Shown piece by piece: positions 18,306-26,512 of a stretch of DNA of 64,000 nt. How positions within the stretch are numbered: the first letter of the stretch is position 1; each line of letters begins with the position of its first letter. The position numbers and the translations under genes were made by a program. The notes under the pieces were generated by a model. It worked only from the letters and a program-made list of their open reading frames with translations. It ran no database searches and was not told the DNA's origin. Origin of the DNA: Nakamurella flava (GTDB lineage: Bacteria > Actinomycetota > Actinomycetes > Mycobacteriales > Nakamurellaceae); contig NZ_SZZH01000002.1 in assembly GCF_005298075.1 (NCBI RefSeq), positions 1-64,000 on the forward strand, given 5' to 3'.

Positions 18306-19610
18306 ATGCGGATGCAATTCGCCAGCGGGCCCGACCCGACCGACCTGCTGACCCTCCCCTGGTCGACCCCGCTGGAGAAGTGGCCGCGCGAGAAGCTGGT
18401 GTCCCTCCCCCGCGGGATCTCGCGCCACGTCGTGCGTTTCGTCCGCATCGGCGGCATCGTCTACGCGATTAAGGAGATCTCGCAGGGCCTGGCCGAGCAC
18501 GAGTACGAGCAGCTGCGCGAGCTGGCCCGGCTGTCCATCCCCGTCGTGCAGGCCGTCGGCGTCGTGGCCAACCGGTTCACTCCCGAGGGCGAGCCGCTGG
18601 ACGCCGCCCTGGTCACCAAACACCTGCGCTTCTCGCTGCCCTACCGGGCGCTGTTCTCGCGCCGCATCGACCCGGACCTGGAACCCAAACTGCTGGACGC
18701 GCTGGCCGAGCTGCTGGTGCGCCTGCACCTGGCCGGGTTCGCGTGGAAGGACTGCTCACTGTCCAACACGCTGTTCCGCCGGGACGCCGGCGCCCTGGCC
18801 GCCTACCTGGTGGACGCCGAGACGGGCGAGCTGCGGGAGTCGCTGTCCAACGGCCAGCGCTGGCAGGACCTGGAGATCGTCGAGACCAACGTCGCCGGCG
18901 AGCTCCTCGACCTGCAGATGTCCGGGATGCTGCCGGAGTCGATCGACCCGCTGGAGACCGCCATCTCGGTGGTGCAGCGGTACGAGAAGTTGTGGGACCT
19001 GCTGACCGAGCCGCAGACCGTCGGCGACGAGGAGTGGTGGCGCATCGAGCAGCGGCTCCGCAAGCTCAACGAACTCGGCTACGACGTCGCCCAGATCCAG
19101 GTCAGCGAACACGCCGACAACCCGCGGATCATGGTGCAGACCCAGGTGGTCGACGCCGGCCACCACCGCCGCCGGCTGTTCTCCCTGACCGGCATCGACG
19201 TCCAGGAGAACCAGGCCCGCCGCATCCTCAACGATCTCGACACCTACCGGTCGCAGGCGGTCATGCCCGGCACCGACGTCGACGAGGACACCGTCGCGCA
19301 CCACTACGTCACCGACGTCTACGACCCGGTCATCGAGGCGATCCCCGGGGACCTGCGGGACAAGCTGGAGCCGGCCGAGGTCTTCCACGAGGTCCTCGAG
19401 CACCGGTGGTTCCTGTCCGAGAGCATGGGCCGCGAGGTGTCGATGGCCGACGCCACCCGCTCCTACGTCGACACCGTCCTGCGGTACCGGCCCGACGAGA
19501 AGGCGTTCCTCGACTCGTCGCTGATGGGGGTCGGTTCCCTGGACGACGACGGGGCGCTCGACGACTTCTCCGAGCGGGCCGCCGCGGGCGAGGACACCGG
19601 CCCCTGGTGA
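18306..19610 (+). CDS. DUF4032 protein with kinase-like fold
   Basis: 434 residues. The N-terminal half resembles a lipopolysaccharide-kinase-type protein kinase: a lysine strand (VYAIKEI near 55), a catalytic-loop-like WKDCSLSNTLF near 145, and VDAETGE in place of DFG. The C-terminal DUF4032 domain (about 240-410) contains YVTDVYDPVIEAIP and LEHRWFLSE. The family is conserved in actinobacteria with no assigned role; whether it phosphorylates anything is unknown. ATG at 18306 gives the family N-terminus; the frame is open upstream inside the previous gene. Confidence 0.85.
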   Translation: MRMQFASGPDPTDLLTLPWSTPLEKWPREKLVSLPRGISRHVVRFVRIGGIVYAIKEISQGLAEHEYEQLRELARLSIPVVQAVGVVANRFTPEGEPLDAALVTKHLRFSLPYRALFSRRIDPDLEPKLLDALAELLVRLHLAGFAWKDCSLSNTLFRRDAGALAAYLVDAETGELRESLSNGQRWQDLEIVETNVAGELLDLQMSGMLPESIDPLETAISVVQRYEKLWDLLTEPQTVGDEEWWRIEQRLRKLNELGYDVAQIQVSEHADNPRIMVQTQVVDAGHHRRRLFSLTGIDVQENQARRILNDLDTYRSQAVMPGTDVDEDTVAHHYVTDVYDPVIEAIPGDLRDKLEPAEVFHEVLEHRWFLSESMGREVSMADATRSYVDTVLRYRPDEKAFLDSSLMGVGSLDDDGALDDFSERAAAGEDTGPW

Positions 19611-19754
19611 CGGGAGGTCTCGCTGCGACAACGCTGCTGTCACACGTTTGATTCAGCGCCGTCGAATCGGGTGATCACGCTGGTACCGTCCGCTCGTCGC
19701 GCCGTCGCCGGGACGGTCCCGGCTCCGTGGCCGACCTGTTTCGAGGAGGCCCCT

Positions 19755-20327
19755 GTGACGACTCTTTCCCAACTCGGTGCGACCGCAGCCAAGTACTGGT
19801 GGGTGCTGCTGCTGCGCGGCATCACCCTCATCGCGCTCGGCATCATGATGCAGGTGTGGCCGGGGGCCACCGTCCTGGTGTTCGCGATGCTCTTCGTCGC
19901 CTATCTCATCGTCGATGGCGTGTTCACGATCATCCAGGGCTTCACCGAGGGCCAGTCCAAGACCTACCACCTGGTCCTGGGTGGTCTGTCGATCCTGGCC
20001 GCCGTCATCATCCTGGTCTGGCCGAAGGAGAGCGCGACCGTCTTCGTCTTCCTGGTCGGCTTCTGGGCGCTCATCGCCGGTATCGCGGCGATCGCCGGTG
20101 GCCTGCAGCTGCGCAAGGTCGCCGGTTCCGGGTGGGGCTGGATGGTGGCGTGGGGTGTGCTGGCCGTGATCTTCGGTCTGTCGCTGATCCTCACCCCGAC
20201 CGTCAACGGCATCCTGAGCCTGCTCTGGATCGTCTCGGTGTGGGCCATCATCTCCGGCATCACGCTGGCCATGTTCAGCTTCGTCGTCCGCAAGGCCGGC
20301 ACGACGCTGGTGGCCGGCGGCCGGTAA
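19755..20327 (+). CDS. HdeD/DUF308 family membrane protein
   Basis: 190 residues with six predicted membrane helices arranged as three similar hairpins, the DUF308 pattern (for example WWVLLLRGITLIALGIMM, and LLWIVSVWAIISGITLAMF). In enterobacteria HdeD is linked to acid resistance; actinobacterial members are uncharacterised. The GTG at 19755 has GAGGAGG at 19743-19749. It is a single-gene unit, closed by a strong hairpin at 20346-20384. Confidence 0.88.
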   Translation: MTTLSQLGATAAKYWWVLLLRGITLIALGIMMQVWPGATVLVFAMLFVAYLIVDGVFTIIQGFTEGQSKTYHLVLGGLSILAAVIILVWPKESATVFVFLVGFWALIAGIAAIAGGLQLRKVAGSGWGWMVAWGVLAVIFGLSLILTPTVNGILSLLWIVSVWAIISGITLAMFSFVVRKAGTTLVAGGR

Positions 20328-20345
20328 CCGCCGCAACCGACCAGC

Positions 20346-20384
20346 ACACGACCCCTGTGGCCAGCCCGGCCACAGGGGTTGTGT
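20346..20384 (+). terminator. Hairpin terminator after the HdeD gene
   Basis: ACCCCTGTGGCC (20351-20362) pairs perfectly with GGCCACAGGGGT (20368-20379) around a five-base loop, and the stem continues outward with one G-T wobble to 20346/20384. There is no long T run, as is usual for GC-rich actinobacterial terminators. Confidence 0.8.
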
Positions 20385-20408
20385 CGTCTGCGGGTTCGAG
20401 ATGAGCGC

Positions 20409-20497
20409 GCTGACGCTGACGAACGTCGCTGGCGCCGATCATCTGCCCGGGGGGAGGGCATTTCGGGGGTCGAATCGCGCTGCCGATCAGCGTCGAC
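20409..20497. repeat. Dispersed inverted-repeat element, copy 1
   Basis: Flanking arms GCTGACGCTGAC (20409-20420) and GATCAGCGTCGAC (20485-20497) enclose about 64 bases containing the G-rich block GGGGGGAGGGCATTTC. In reverse complement this reads GACGCTGATC, then GAAATGCCCTCCCC, then AGATGATCGGCG, the same order of blocks as at 62291-62361. It sits between convergent genes (HdeD and the GntR gene). Role unknown. Confidence 0.6.
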
Positions 20498-20511
20498 CGT
20501 ATTCGTCGGCG

Positions 20512-21303
20512 TCAGGACGGGTCGGGTAACGGCCGGGGTCCGAGCACCGACGGCAGCGCCGCCCGGGTGGGCTGCTCGTCCGTCTCGGCGTCCATGGCCA
20601 GCACGGCGGCGGTGGACTCGTCGACGATGGCCCGCATCGCGGCTTCCGCCCCGGGGGCGTCACCGGCCTGGATGCAGGAGGCGACGACGCCGTGCAACCG
20701 CACGGCCTCCGAGTCGGCCGTCGCCGGCATCAGGGCGTGGCGGGTCCGCCCGGCGAGCACTTCGACGACGACCTCGGCCAGCCCGGCCAGCATGGGGTTG
20801 CCCGAGGCCCGGAGCAGGGTGCGGTGGAAGGCCGAGTCGTGGGCGAGGTAGTCGGCGGCGTTGGCGGTGCGGGAGGTCGCCGACATGCCGATCACCGCGG
20901 CGGTCAGCGCCCCGCAGTCGTCCCCCGAGGCGTTCGTCGCGGCCAGCCGGGCGGCCAGCGGCTCGATGGCCGACCGCAGCTGACCCAGGTGTTGCAGGTG
21001 GGTGACCCGGTCGGGGCCGGCCAGTCGCCAGCGAATGATGTTGAGGTCGTAGGGGTCCCAGGCCTCCGGCGGCTGCACGGTGATGCCCACCCGGCGGCGG
21101 GCGGCCAGCAGCCCCATCGACTCCAGGACCCGGACGGCCTCGCGCACCACGGTGCGGGACACGGCGAGCTGGGTGGCGGCGGTGTCGGCCGACAGGCGGG
21201 TCCCGGGCGGCAGGGCACCCGAGACGATGTCCCAGCCCCAGCGTTGCACCACGGCGTCGTGCAGTTGCTGATGAGCGGGGAACTGTGCCCCCGGTGACGT
21301 CAT
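20512..21303 (-). CDS. FadR-subfamily GntR regulator (likely gluconate repressor)
   Basis: 263 residues. Winged helix at about 15-85 (ATQLAVSRTVVREAVRVLESMG) followed by an all-helical FCD ligand domain with the metal-binding pattern (HDSAFHRTLLRASGNPML, then LHGVVASCIQAGD). It is divergent from gntP-gntK with 182 bp between the starts, so it most likely represses gluconate use and responds to gluconate or a phosphorylated derivative. ATG at 21303; a GTG two codons upstream is possible. Confidence 0.9.
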   Translation of the reverse strand: MTSPGAQFPAHQQLHDAVVQRWGWDIVSGALPPGTRLSADTAATQLAVSRTVVREAVRVLESMGLLAARRRVGITVQPPEAWDPYDLNIIRWRLAGPDRVTHLQHLGQLRSAIEPLAARLAATNASGDDCGALTAAVIGMSATSRTANAADYLAHDSAFHRTLLRASGNPMLAGLAEVVVEVLAGRTRHALMPATADSEAVRLHGVVASCIQAGDAPGAEAAMRAIVDESTAAVLAMDAETDEQPTRAALPSVLGPRPLPDPS

Positions 21304-21360
21304 GCCCACAGTATGCGGGCTGACGGCCTTCTGATCATGCGCATCTCCGTCCGAACGGGT

Positions 21361-21377
21361 GATTAGTAGTATTAATG
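21361..21377 (+). promoter_or_regulatory. AT-rich candidate promoter/operator of gntP
   Basis: The sequence GATTAGTAGTATTAATG is a sharp AT island in GC-rich DNA and contains the imperfect palindrome ATTA-gTAGT-ATTAAT as well as TAGTAT, usable as a -10 box. It lies 109 bp before the gntP start and close to the divergent regulator, where a FadR-type operator is expected. The match to the t.GT...AC.a family consensus is only partial. Confidence 0.45.
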
Positions 21378-21485
21378 GCTTGTCAGGGGTTGATGTGTAG
21401 GACGTGTGCTGCCACAGTTCTGCCTCAACAGCCGGTCGCGCCCGATGTGTCGCGGCGCCGGCCCGTCCAACTCGATGGAGCGTTG

Positions 21486-22910
21486 ATGACTCTCGATCTG
21501 CTCGGCCCCCACGCGGCCCTGGTCCCGCCGCTGCTCACCGCCACCGACCCGATCCAGCCCAGCGGCAGCAGCGCACAACTGATCACCGCCGGTCTCGCCG
21601 GCATCGCGGTGATCGTCGTGCTGATCACCTGGCTGAAGGTGCACCCGTTCCTGGCCCTGCTGATCGGCGGCCTGGGCATCGGCATCGCCGCGGGCCTGGC
21701 CCCGGCCAAGAGCGTCACCGAGTTCGCGGCCGGGTTCGGCAGCACCTCGGCCAGCGTCGGCATCCTCATCGCCCTCGGCGCGATGTACGGCAAGCTGCTG
21801 GCCGACTCCGGCGGCGCCGACCGCATCGTCGACACCCTGGTCGGCCGGGCGTCCCCGCGGGCCCTGCCCTGGATGATGGGCCTGGTCGGCGCGATCATCG
21901 GCCTGCCGATGTTCTTCGAGGTCGGCCTGGTCCTGCTGATGCCGGTGATCATCCTGGTCGCCCGCCGCTCCGGCCTGCCCCTGATGAAGATCGCCATCCC
22001 GACGCTCGCCGGCCTGTCCGCCATGCACGGCCTGGTGCCGCCGCACCCCGGCCCGCTCACCGCGATCGGCAGCCTCGGCGCCAACCTGGGGCTGACCCTG
22101 GCGTTCGGCGTGCTCGTCGCGATCCCGACCGTCGTCATCGCCGGGCCGCTCTTCTCCACCTTCGCCGCGCGCTGGGCCCCCGTCCCGGTGCCCGCCCTGT
22201 TCAGCACCGGTGAGGACAAGGGCGAGGACCCCGACCGGCCGCGTCCGACCTTCGGCGCCGCGCTGTTCTCCATCCTGCTGCCGGTCATCCTGATGCTGGC
22301 CAAGGCGCTGGCCGACGTCTTCGCCGAGGACTCCGACGCCACCTGGAAGTCGCTGCTGGACTTCCTCGGCACCCCCACCATCGCCCTGACCATCGCCGTG
22401 GTCGCCGGCATCTTCGTCCTCGGCAGCGGCGGCCACATGAACAAGGACGCGGTCAGCAAGACGCTCGAGAAGTCCCTGCCGCCCATCGCCGGCATCCTCG
22501 TCATCGTCGGCGCCGGCGGTGGCCTCAAGCAGGTGCTGATCGCCACCGGAATCGGGCAGATGATCGCCGACGCCGTCGCCGGCAGCAGCGTCCCCGTGCT
22601 GATCCTGGCCTGGTTCGTCGCCGTCCTCATCCGCGTCGCCACCGGGTCGGCCACCGTCGCCACCGTCACCGCCGCGGGCATCCTCGCCCCGGTCGCCGCC
22701 GAGCTGTCCAGCCCGATGGTGGCCCTGATGGTCCTGGCCATCGGCTCCGGCTCGGTCTTCCTGTCGCACGTCAACGACGCCGGGTTCTGGCTGGTCAAGG
22801 AGTACCTCGGCACCACCATCGGTCAGACGCTCAAGACCTGGTCGGTGATGGAGTGCCTCATCTCCGTCTGCGGTCTGGGTGGCGTGCTGCTGCTGAGCCT
22901 GGTGGTCTGA
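21486..22910 (+). CDS. gntP: Gluconate permease, GntP family
   Basis: 474 residues, about 12 membrane helices. GntP carriers import gluconate with protons. Recognisable are GIGIAAGLAPAKSVTEFAAG, GLPMFFEVGLVLLMP, GLVPPHPGPLTAIG near residue 185, and VNDAGFWLVKEY near the C-terminus, all typical of the GntP/Gnt-II family. ATG at 21486 follows GGAG. The gene ends four bases before gluconokinase, giving a transport-phosphorylation operon opposite its regulator. Confidence 0.94.
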   Translation: MTLDLLGPHAALVPPLLTATDPIQPSGSSAQLITAGLAGIAVIVVLITWLKVHPFLALLIGGLGIGIAAGLAPAKSVTEFAAGFGSTSASVGILIALGAMYGKLLADSGGADRIVDTLVGRASPRALPWMMGLVGAIIGLPMFFEVGLVLLMPVIILVARRSGLPLMKIAIPTLAGLSAMHGLVPPHPGPLTAIGSLGANLGLTLAFGVLVAIPTVVIAGPLFSTFAARWAPVPVPALFSTGEDKGEDPDRPRPTFGAALFSILLPVILMLAKALADVFAEDSDATWKSLLDFLGTPTIALTIAVVAGIFVLGSGGHMNKDAVSKTLEKSLPPIAGILVIVGAGGGLKQVLIATGIGQMIADAVAGSSVPVLILAWFVAVLIRVATGSATVATVTAAGILAPVAAELSSPMVALMVLAIGSGSVFLSHVNDAGFWLVKEYLGTTIGQTLKTWSVMECLISVCGLGGVLLLSLVV

Positions 22911-22914
22911 CGCC

Positions 22915-23520
22915 ATGACGCAGGGATCGAACATCCAGCAGCCCGTCCTGGTGGTCATGGGCGTGTCCGGTTCGGGCAAATCCACCGTCGCCGGCATCCT
23001 GGCCGGCCAGCTCGGCTGGGACCTCGAGGAGGGCGACGACCTGCACCCGCCGGCCAACGTCGAGAAGATGCACGCCGGCACCCCGCTCACCGATGAGGAC
23101 CGCTGGCCCTGGCTGGACCGGGTGGCCGACTGGATCGTGGACCACACCAGCGCCGGGGTTCCCGGCGTCATCACCTGCTCGGCACTCAAGCGGGTCTACC
23201 GTGACAAGCTCCGCGGCGAGCACGTGCTGTTCGTGCACCTGGCCGGCAGCCGCGAGACCCTGGCCGACCGGCTGAACGCCCGCATGGACCACTTCATGCC
23301 GACCACGCTGCTGGACTCGCAGATCTCCACGCTCGAGCCCCCCGGACCGGACGAGCAGGTCCTGACCGTCGACATCGGCCGGCGGCCGGCCGAACTCGCG
23401 GCCGAGATCATCACCCGGCTCGATCTGCGTCCCGAACCCGGCTCCTCCGGTCTCGGCGCACCCCACCCGGGGGTGTCGTCCGCCCCGCCACTCGGCGACC
23501 TGTTCCGCCCGAAGAACTGA
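22915..23520 (+). CDS. gntK: Gluconokinase
   Basis: 201 residues. Phosphorylates gluconate to 6-phosphogluconate for the pentose phosphate pathway. Walker A is GVSGSGKST at about residue 14-22; EGDDLHPPANVEKM, TPLTDEDRWPWL, CSALKRVYRD and HFMPTTLLDSQISTLE are the standard GntK blocks. The last 35 residues are a Pro/Gly-rich tail beyond the family core. Ends at a strong hairpin terminator. Confidence 0.95.
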   Translation: MTQGSNIQQPVLVVMGVSGSGKSTVAGILAGQLGWDLEEGDDLHPPANVEKMHAGTPLTDEDRWPWLDRVADWIVDHTSAGVPGVITCSALKRVYRDKLRGEHVLFVHLAGSRETLADRLNARMDHFMPTTLLDSQISTLEPPGPDEQVLTVDIGRRPAELAAEIITRLDLRPEPGSSGLGAPHPGVSSAPPLGDLFRPKN

Positions 23521-23528
23521 TCGCGGCC

Positions 23529-23565
23529 GGGCCCGTCGTCCCCGCATCCGGGTGACGACGGGCCC
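23529..23565 (+). terminator. Hairpin terminator after gntK
   Basis: GGGCCCGTCGTC (23529-23540) pairs perfectly with GACGACGGGCCC (23554-23565) around a 13-base loop that can itself form a short CCC/GGG stem. It begins nine bases after the gntK stop. Confidence 0.8.
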
Positions 23566-23607
23566 TGCCGCCGTCCGCGCGACATCGCCGACCCCTACGC
23601 TGCCTGC

Positions 23608-24006
23608 GTGCACCCACAGTCTCCGTACGGCTACAGCCCGGACCCCGGCCTGTTCTTCATCTCGATCATGGGGCAGGAACAGGGCCCCTACGATTTCGCC
23701 CAGCTCCGGCAGGCCGTCGCCATCGGCGACGTCAAGGGCGACACCTTCATCCGCTCGACCACCTCGCCCGCGCCGTTCCCGGCCCGACAGGTCCCGGGAC
23801 TGTTCTCCCACCGGGACTGGCTGACCGCCACCCTGCTGTCGTTCTTCCTCGGCACCTTCGGGGTCGACCGGTTCTACCTGGGCTACACGGGGCTCGGGGT
23901 GGCCAAGCTGCTGACCTGCGGCGGTCTGGGCATCTGGGCGCTCGTCGACTTCATCCTGATCATCGTCCGCAAGGTGCCGGACGTCGACGGACGGCCCCTG
24001 CCCTGA
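23608..24006 (+). CDS. GYF_2 and TM2 domain membrane protein
   Basis: 132 residues. The first 55 or so form a GYF_2-like domain ([20 protein letters not shown]), a fold that in other proteins binds proline-rich peptides. The rest is a TM2 domain: two membrane helices joined by [20 protein letters not shown]. Function unknown. GTG start at 23608, no clear ribosome binding site. Next to a DUF2752 gene, a recurring pairing in actinobacteria. Confidence 0.85.
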   Translation: MHPQSPYGYSPDPGLFFISIMGQEQGPYDFAQLRQAVAIGDVKGDTFIRSTTSPAPFPARQVPGLFSHRDWLTATLLSFFLGTFGVDRFYLGYTGLGVAKLLTCGGLGIWALVDFILIIVRKVPDVDGRPLP

Positions 24007-24050
24007 CCGTCTGGACACTCCCCCGCCGGGTCACCAGCCTGGAACGGCTG

Positions 24051-24407
24051 GTGGCCGGTGGGATGCTGGGCGCGGCGGTCGCCGGCGCGCTCGACCCGGC
24101 AACCGTCGCGAACGGACCGGTCGTGTGCCCGTTCCGGTTGCTCACCGGACTCCCCTGCCCCGGCTGCGGCCTGACCCGCTCCTGGGTGTTCGCGGTGCAC
24201 GGCGATCTCGACGCCTCATTGGCCGCGCACCCGTTCGGACCGCCGCTGCTCGGCCTGACGCTCGTGCTCGCCGGGGTGCTGCTGGCGCGACGGGTCGCGG
24301 GCCGGGCGGGTCCGAACCTGGACCGTCTCGTCCGCCACCCGCTCACCGTCGTGGTGCTGGTCGGCTGGCTCGGGTGGGCGGTGTGGCGGCTCGTCGCAGC
24401 GCTCTGA
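24051..24407 (+). CDS. DUF2752 membrane protein
   Basis: 118 residues from the GTG at 24051. The family hallmark CPFRLLTGLPCPGCGLTRS is present near residue 26 with its three conserved cysteines, and two or three membrane helices follow. The reading frame continues upstream to a CTG at 24003 that would overlap the previous stop (CTGA) and add [15 protein letters not shown], which reads plausibly as a cytoplasmic start, so the true start may be that rare codon. Function unknown. Confidence 0.8.
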   Translation: MAGGMLGAAVAGALDPATVANGPVVCPFRLLTGLPCPGCGLTRSWVFAVHGDLDASLAAHPFGPPLLGLTLVLAGVLLARRVAGRAGPNLDRLVRHPLTVVVLVGWLGWAVWRLVAAL

Positions 24408-24446
24408 ATCCGCGCGCGGGATTCGACTGCAGGCCGGGGGCCAGGG

Positions 24447-25484
24447 TCAGCGCTCCTCGGCGAACACGATCCCCAGCTGCCGGCGGATCTCGTCGATCAC
24501 CCGCAGGGTGGCGATCGAGTCCGCCAGCGGCCGGATCGCCGACTGCGTCCGCCCCTCGCTGATACACCGCGCGACCTCGGCCGCCTGAAAGTGCAGCGCC
24601 TCGTGGGCGACCGCCTCCTCCTCGTACCGCAGGCGGGCCGAGCCGTCCGCGGCGACCAGGGTGAACGTGCCCGGCTGGTAGAACGGCCCGTCCAGGAACA
24701 ACGACGCCGACGTACCGGCCACCGTCGCCGTGGTCGGGGTCAGCCCGCCGAGAGTGGAGTGTACGACGGCCTGGTGGCCGGCCGCATCGGCCAGCAGCGC
24801 GCCGACCTGCCCGTTGACCCCGGCCGGGTGCGGCTGCCCGATCGCCGTGACGCTCAGGTCGGACCCCAGGATCCAGTTCGCGAACATCACCGGGTAGGTG
24901 CCGAGGTCGAGCAGCGGACCGCCGGCCAGGTCCGCCCGCAGGATGCGATGCGAGCCGGGGAACCACTCCCCCATGTCGGCCAGCACCGTCCCGATGGTGC
25001 CGAGGACGCCGTCGGCCATCAGCTGCCGGATGACGTCGAACTTCGGCAGGAAGAGGCTCCAGAGCGCCTCCATGCAGAACAGGCCACGCTCGTCGGCCAG
25101 ATCGGCCAGCTCCTGCGCCTCGGCCGCGTTCAGCCCGATCGGCTTCTCGACCAGCACGTGCTTGCCGGCCTCCAGCACCAGCCGGGCGCAGGGACGGTGG
25201 GCGTTGTGCGGAGTGGCCACGTAGACGACGTCCACGTCCGGCGCCGCCACCAGTTCCTCGTAGGAGCCGTAGGCCCCGGACACGCCGAAGCGGCCGGCGA
25301 ACTCCCGGGAACGGGCGACGTCTCGGGACCCGATGGCCACCACCTGCTGGCCGGTGTTCCGCAGCAGCGCACCGACGAACCGTTCGGCGATCCAGCCGGT
25401 GCCGATGACGCCCCAGCGCACGGACGGCGCGGCCCGCGGGTCGGGCACCCGCGAGGTCGGCAGCGCCGTGGGGAACCCGGTCAC
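24447..25484 (-). CDS. Gfo/Idh/MocA family oxidoreductase (1 of 3)
   Basis: 345 residues. NAD(P)-binding Rossmann domain opens with RWGVIGTGWIAERF (about 23-36) and the catalytic-lysine block is VLVEKPIGLNAAEAQ near 115. Members oxidise or reduce sugars, inositols or their dimers, so the family alone does not give the substrate. GTG start overlaps the stop of the next-upstream gene by four bases (GTGA). Third gene of an operon of three paralogues divergent from a LacI regulator. Confidence 0.9.
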   Translation of the reverse strand: MTGFPTALPTSRVPDPRAAPSVRWGVIGTGWIAERFVGALLRNTGQQVVAIGSRDVARSREFAGRFGVSGAYGSYEELVAAPDVDVVYVATPHNAHRPCARLVLEAGKHVLVEKPIGLNAAEAQELADLADERGLFCMEALWSLFLPKFDVIRQLMADGVLGTIGTVLADMGEWFPGSHRILRADLAGGPLLDLGTYPVMFANWILGSDLSVTAIGQPHPAGVNGQVGALLADAAGHQAVVHSTLGGLTPTTATVAGTSASLFLDGPFYQPGTFTLVAADGSARLRYEEEAVAHEALHFQAAEVARCISEGRTQSAIRPLADSIATLRVIDEIRRQLGIVFAEER

Positions 25485-26512
25485 GACGCGACGTCCGGCA
25501 GCGCGACCGCGGTGGCCGCGCCGCCCGCGTGCATGGAGGCGATGACCGCGTCCGAGACGACCGCGGCGACGAGCCCGTCCCGGGCCGTGGCCAGCGTCGA
25601 CTCGCGGCCGGCGATGATGGCGTCCACCCACTCCTGCAGCTCCAGGCGGTAGGCGTCGGCGAACCGGGGCCGCCAGTCGGCGGCCAGTCCGTGCCCGACC
25701 GACAGGTTGCCGCCGGTCACCACCGCGGCCGGCTGCGGCAGCACCGCGGTGCCGGTCTCACCGACCACCTCGGCGCCGATAACGTAGCCGTACCGGGCGT
25801 TGAGGAAGGTCTCCTGAACGGTCAGCACCCCGTCGGCGGTGCGCAGGTGCAGCAGCTGCGGGTCTTGGAAATCAGACACAGCAGTCGGCCGACCTGAGTG
25901 CCAGCTGACCTCGACGATCGGCGAGCCCAGCAGCCACGGGACGATGTCGAACTCGTGCACCGACGACCCGGTGACGCTGGACTCGCTGGTCGCACCCGGT
26001 CCGGACGAGACGCCCCGGCTGACGTGGTGGACCAGCAGCGGAGTGCCGATCGCGCCGGACCGCAGGGTGTCCCGCAGCTGGACGTAGCCCGGGTCGAAGC
26101 GGCGCATGAAGCCGAGGGTGACGACCGGCCGTTCGATCCGGCCGTCGCGGAGGGCGTCCTGCTCGGCCTGCACCACGGTGATGCACTCGGCCACCGTCGG
26201 GGCCAGCGGCTTCTCGCAGAGCACCGGCTTGCCGGCGGCGATCGCCGCCAACACCAGCTCGGCGTGGGTGTGGTCGGCCGAGGCGATGAGGACGGCGTCG
26301 ACGTCGGCGTCGGCGATGATTGCGAACCCGTCGGTCAGCACCCGACAGCCCGGGATCTCGGCGGCCACCGCGGCGGCCCGGTCGGCGTCCCAGTCGGTGA
26401 CGGCGGCGATCACAGCGCCGGAGACGAAGCGATGCAGGTTGCGGGCGTGGTCGGCGCCCATGATGCCGGTGCCGATCACCCCCACCCGCACCGGCGCGAC
26501 GGCGGCGGTCAT
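25481..26512 (-). CDS. Gfo/Idh/MocA family oxidoreductase, inositol-dehydrogenase-like (2 of 3)
   Basis: 343 residues. RVGVIGTGIMGADHARNL starts the Rossmann fold, VLCEKPLAPT holds the catalytic lysine, and GFMRRFDPGY plus SSVHEFDIVPWLLG are the substrate-side blocks that most resemble inositol 2-dehydrogenase (IolG). No other iol genes are present, so a specific inositol role is only a suggestion. Overlaps both neighbours by four bases. Confidence 0.9.
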   Translation of the reverse strand: MTAAVAPVRVGVIGTGIMGADHARNLHRFVSGAVIAAVTDWDADRAAAVAAEIPGCRVLTDGFAIIADADVDAVLIASADHTHAELVLAAIAAGKPVLCEKPLAPTVAECITVVQAEQDALRDGRIERPVVTLGFMRRFDPGYVQLRDTLRSGAIGTPLLVHHVSRGVSSGPGATSESSVTGSSVHEFDIVPWLLGSPIVEVSWHSGRPTAVSDFQDPQLLHLRTADGVLTVQETFLNARYGYVIGAEVVGETGTAVLPQPAAVVTGGNLSVGHGLAADWRPRFADAYRLELQEWVDAIIAGRESTLATARDGLVAAVVSDAVIASMHAGGAATAVALPDVAS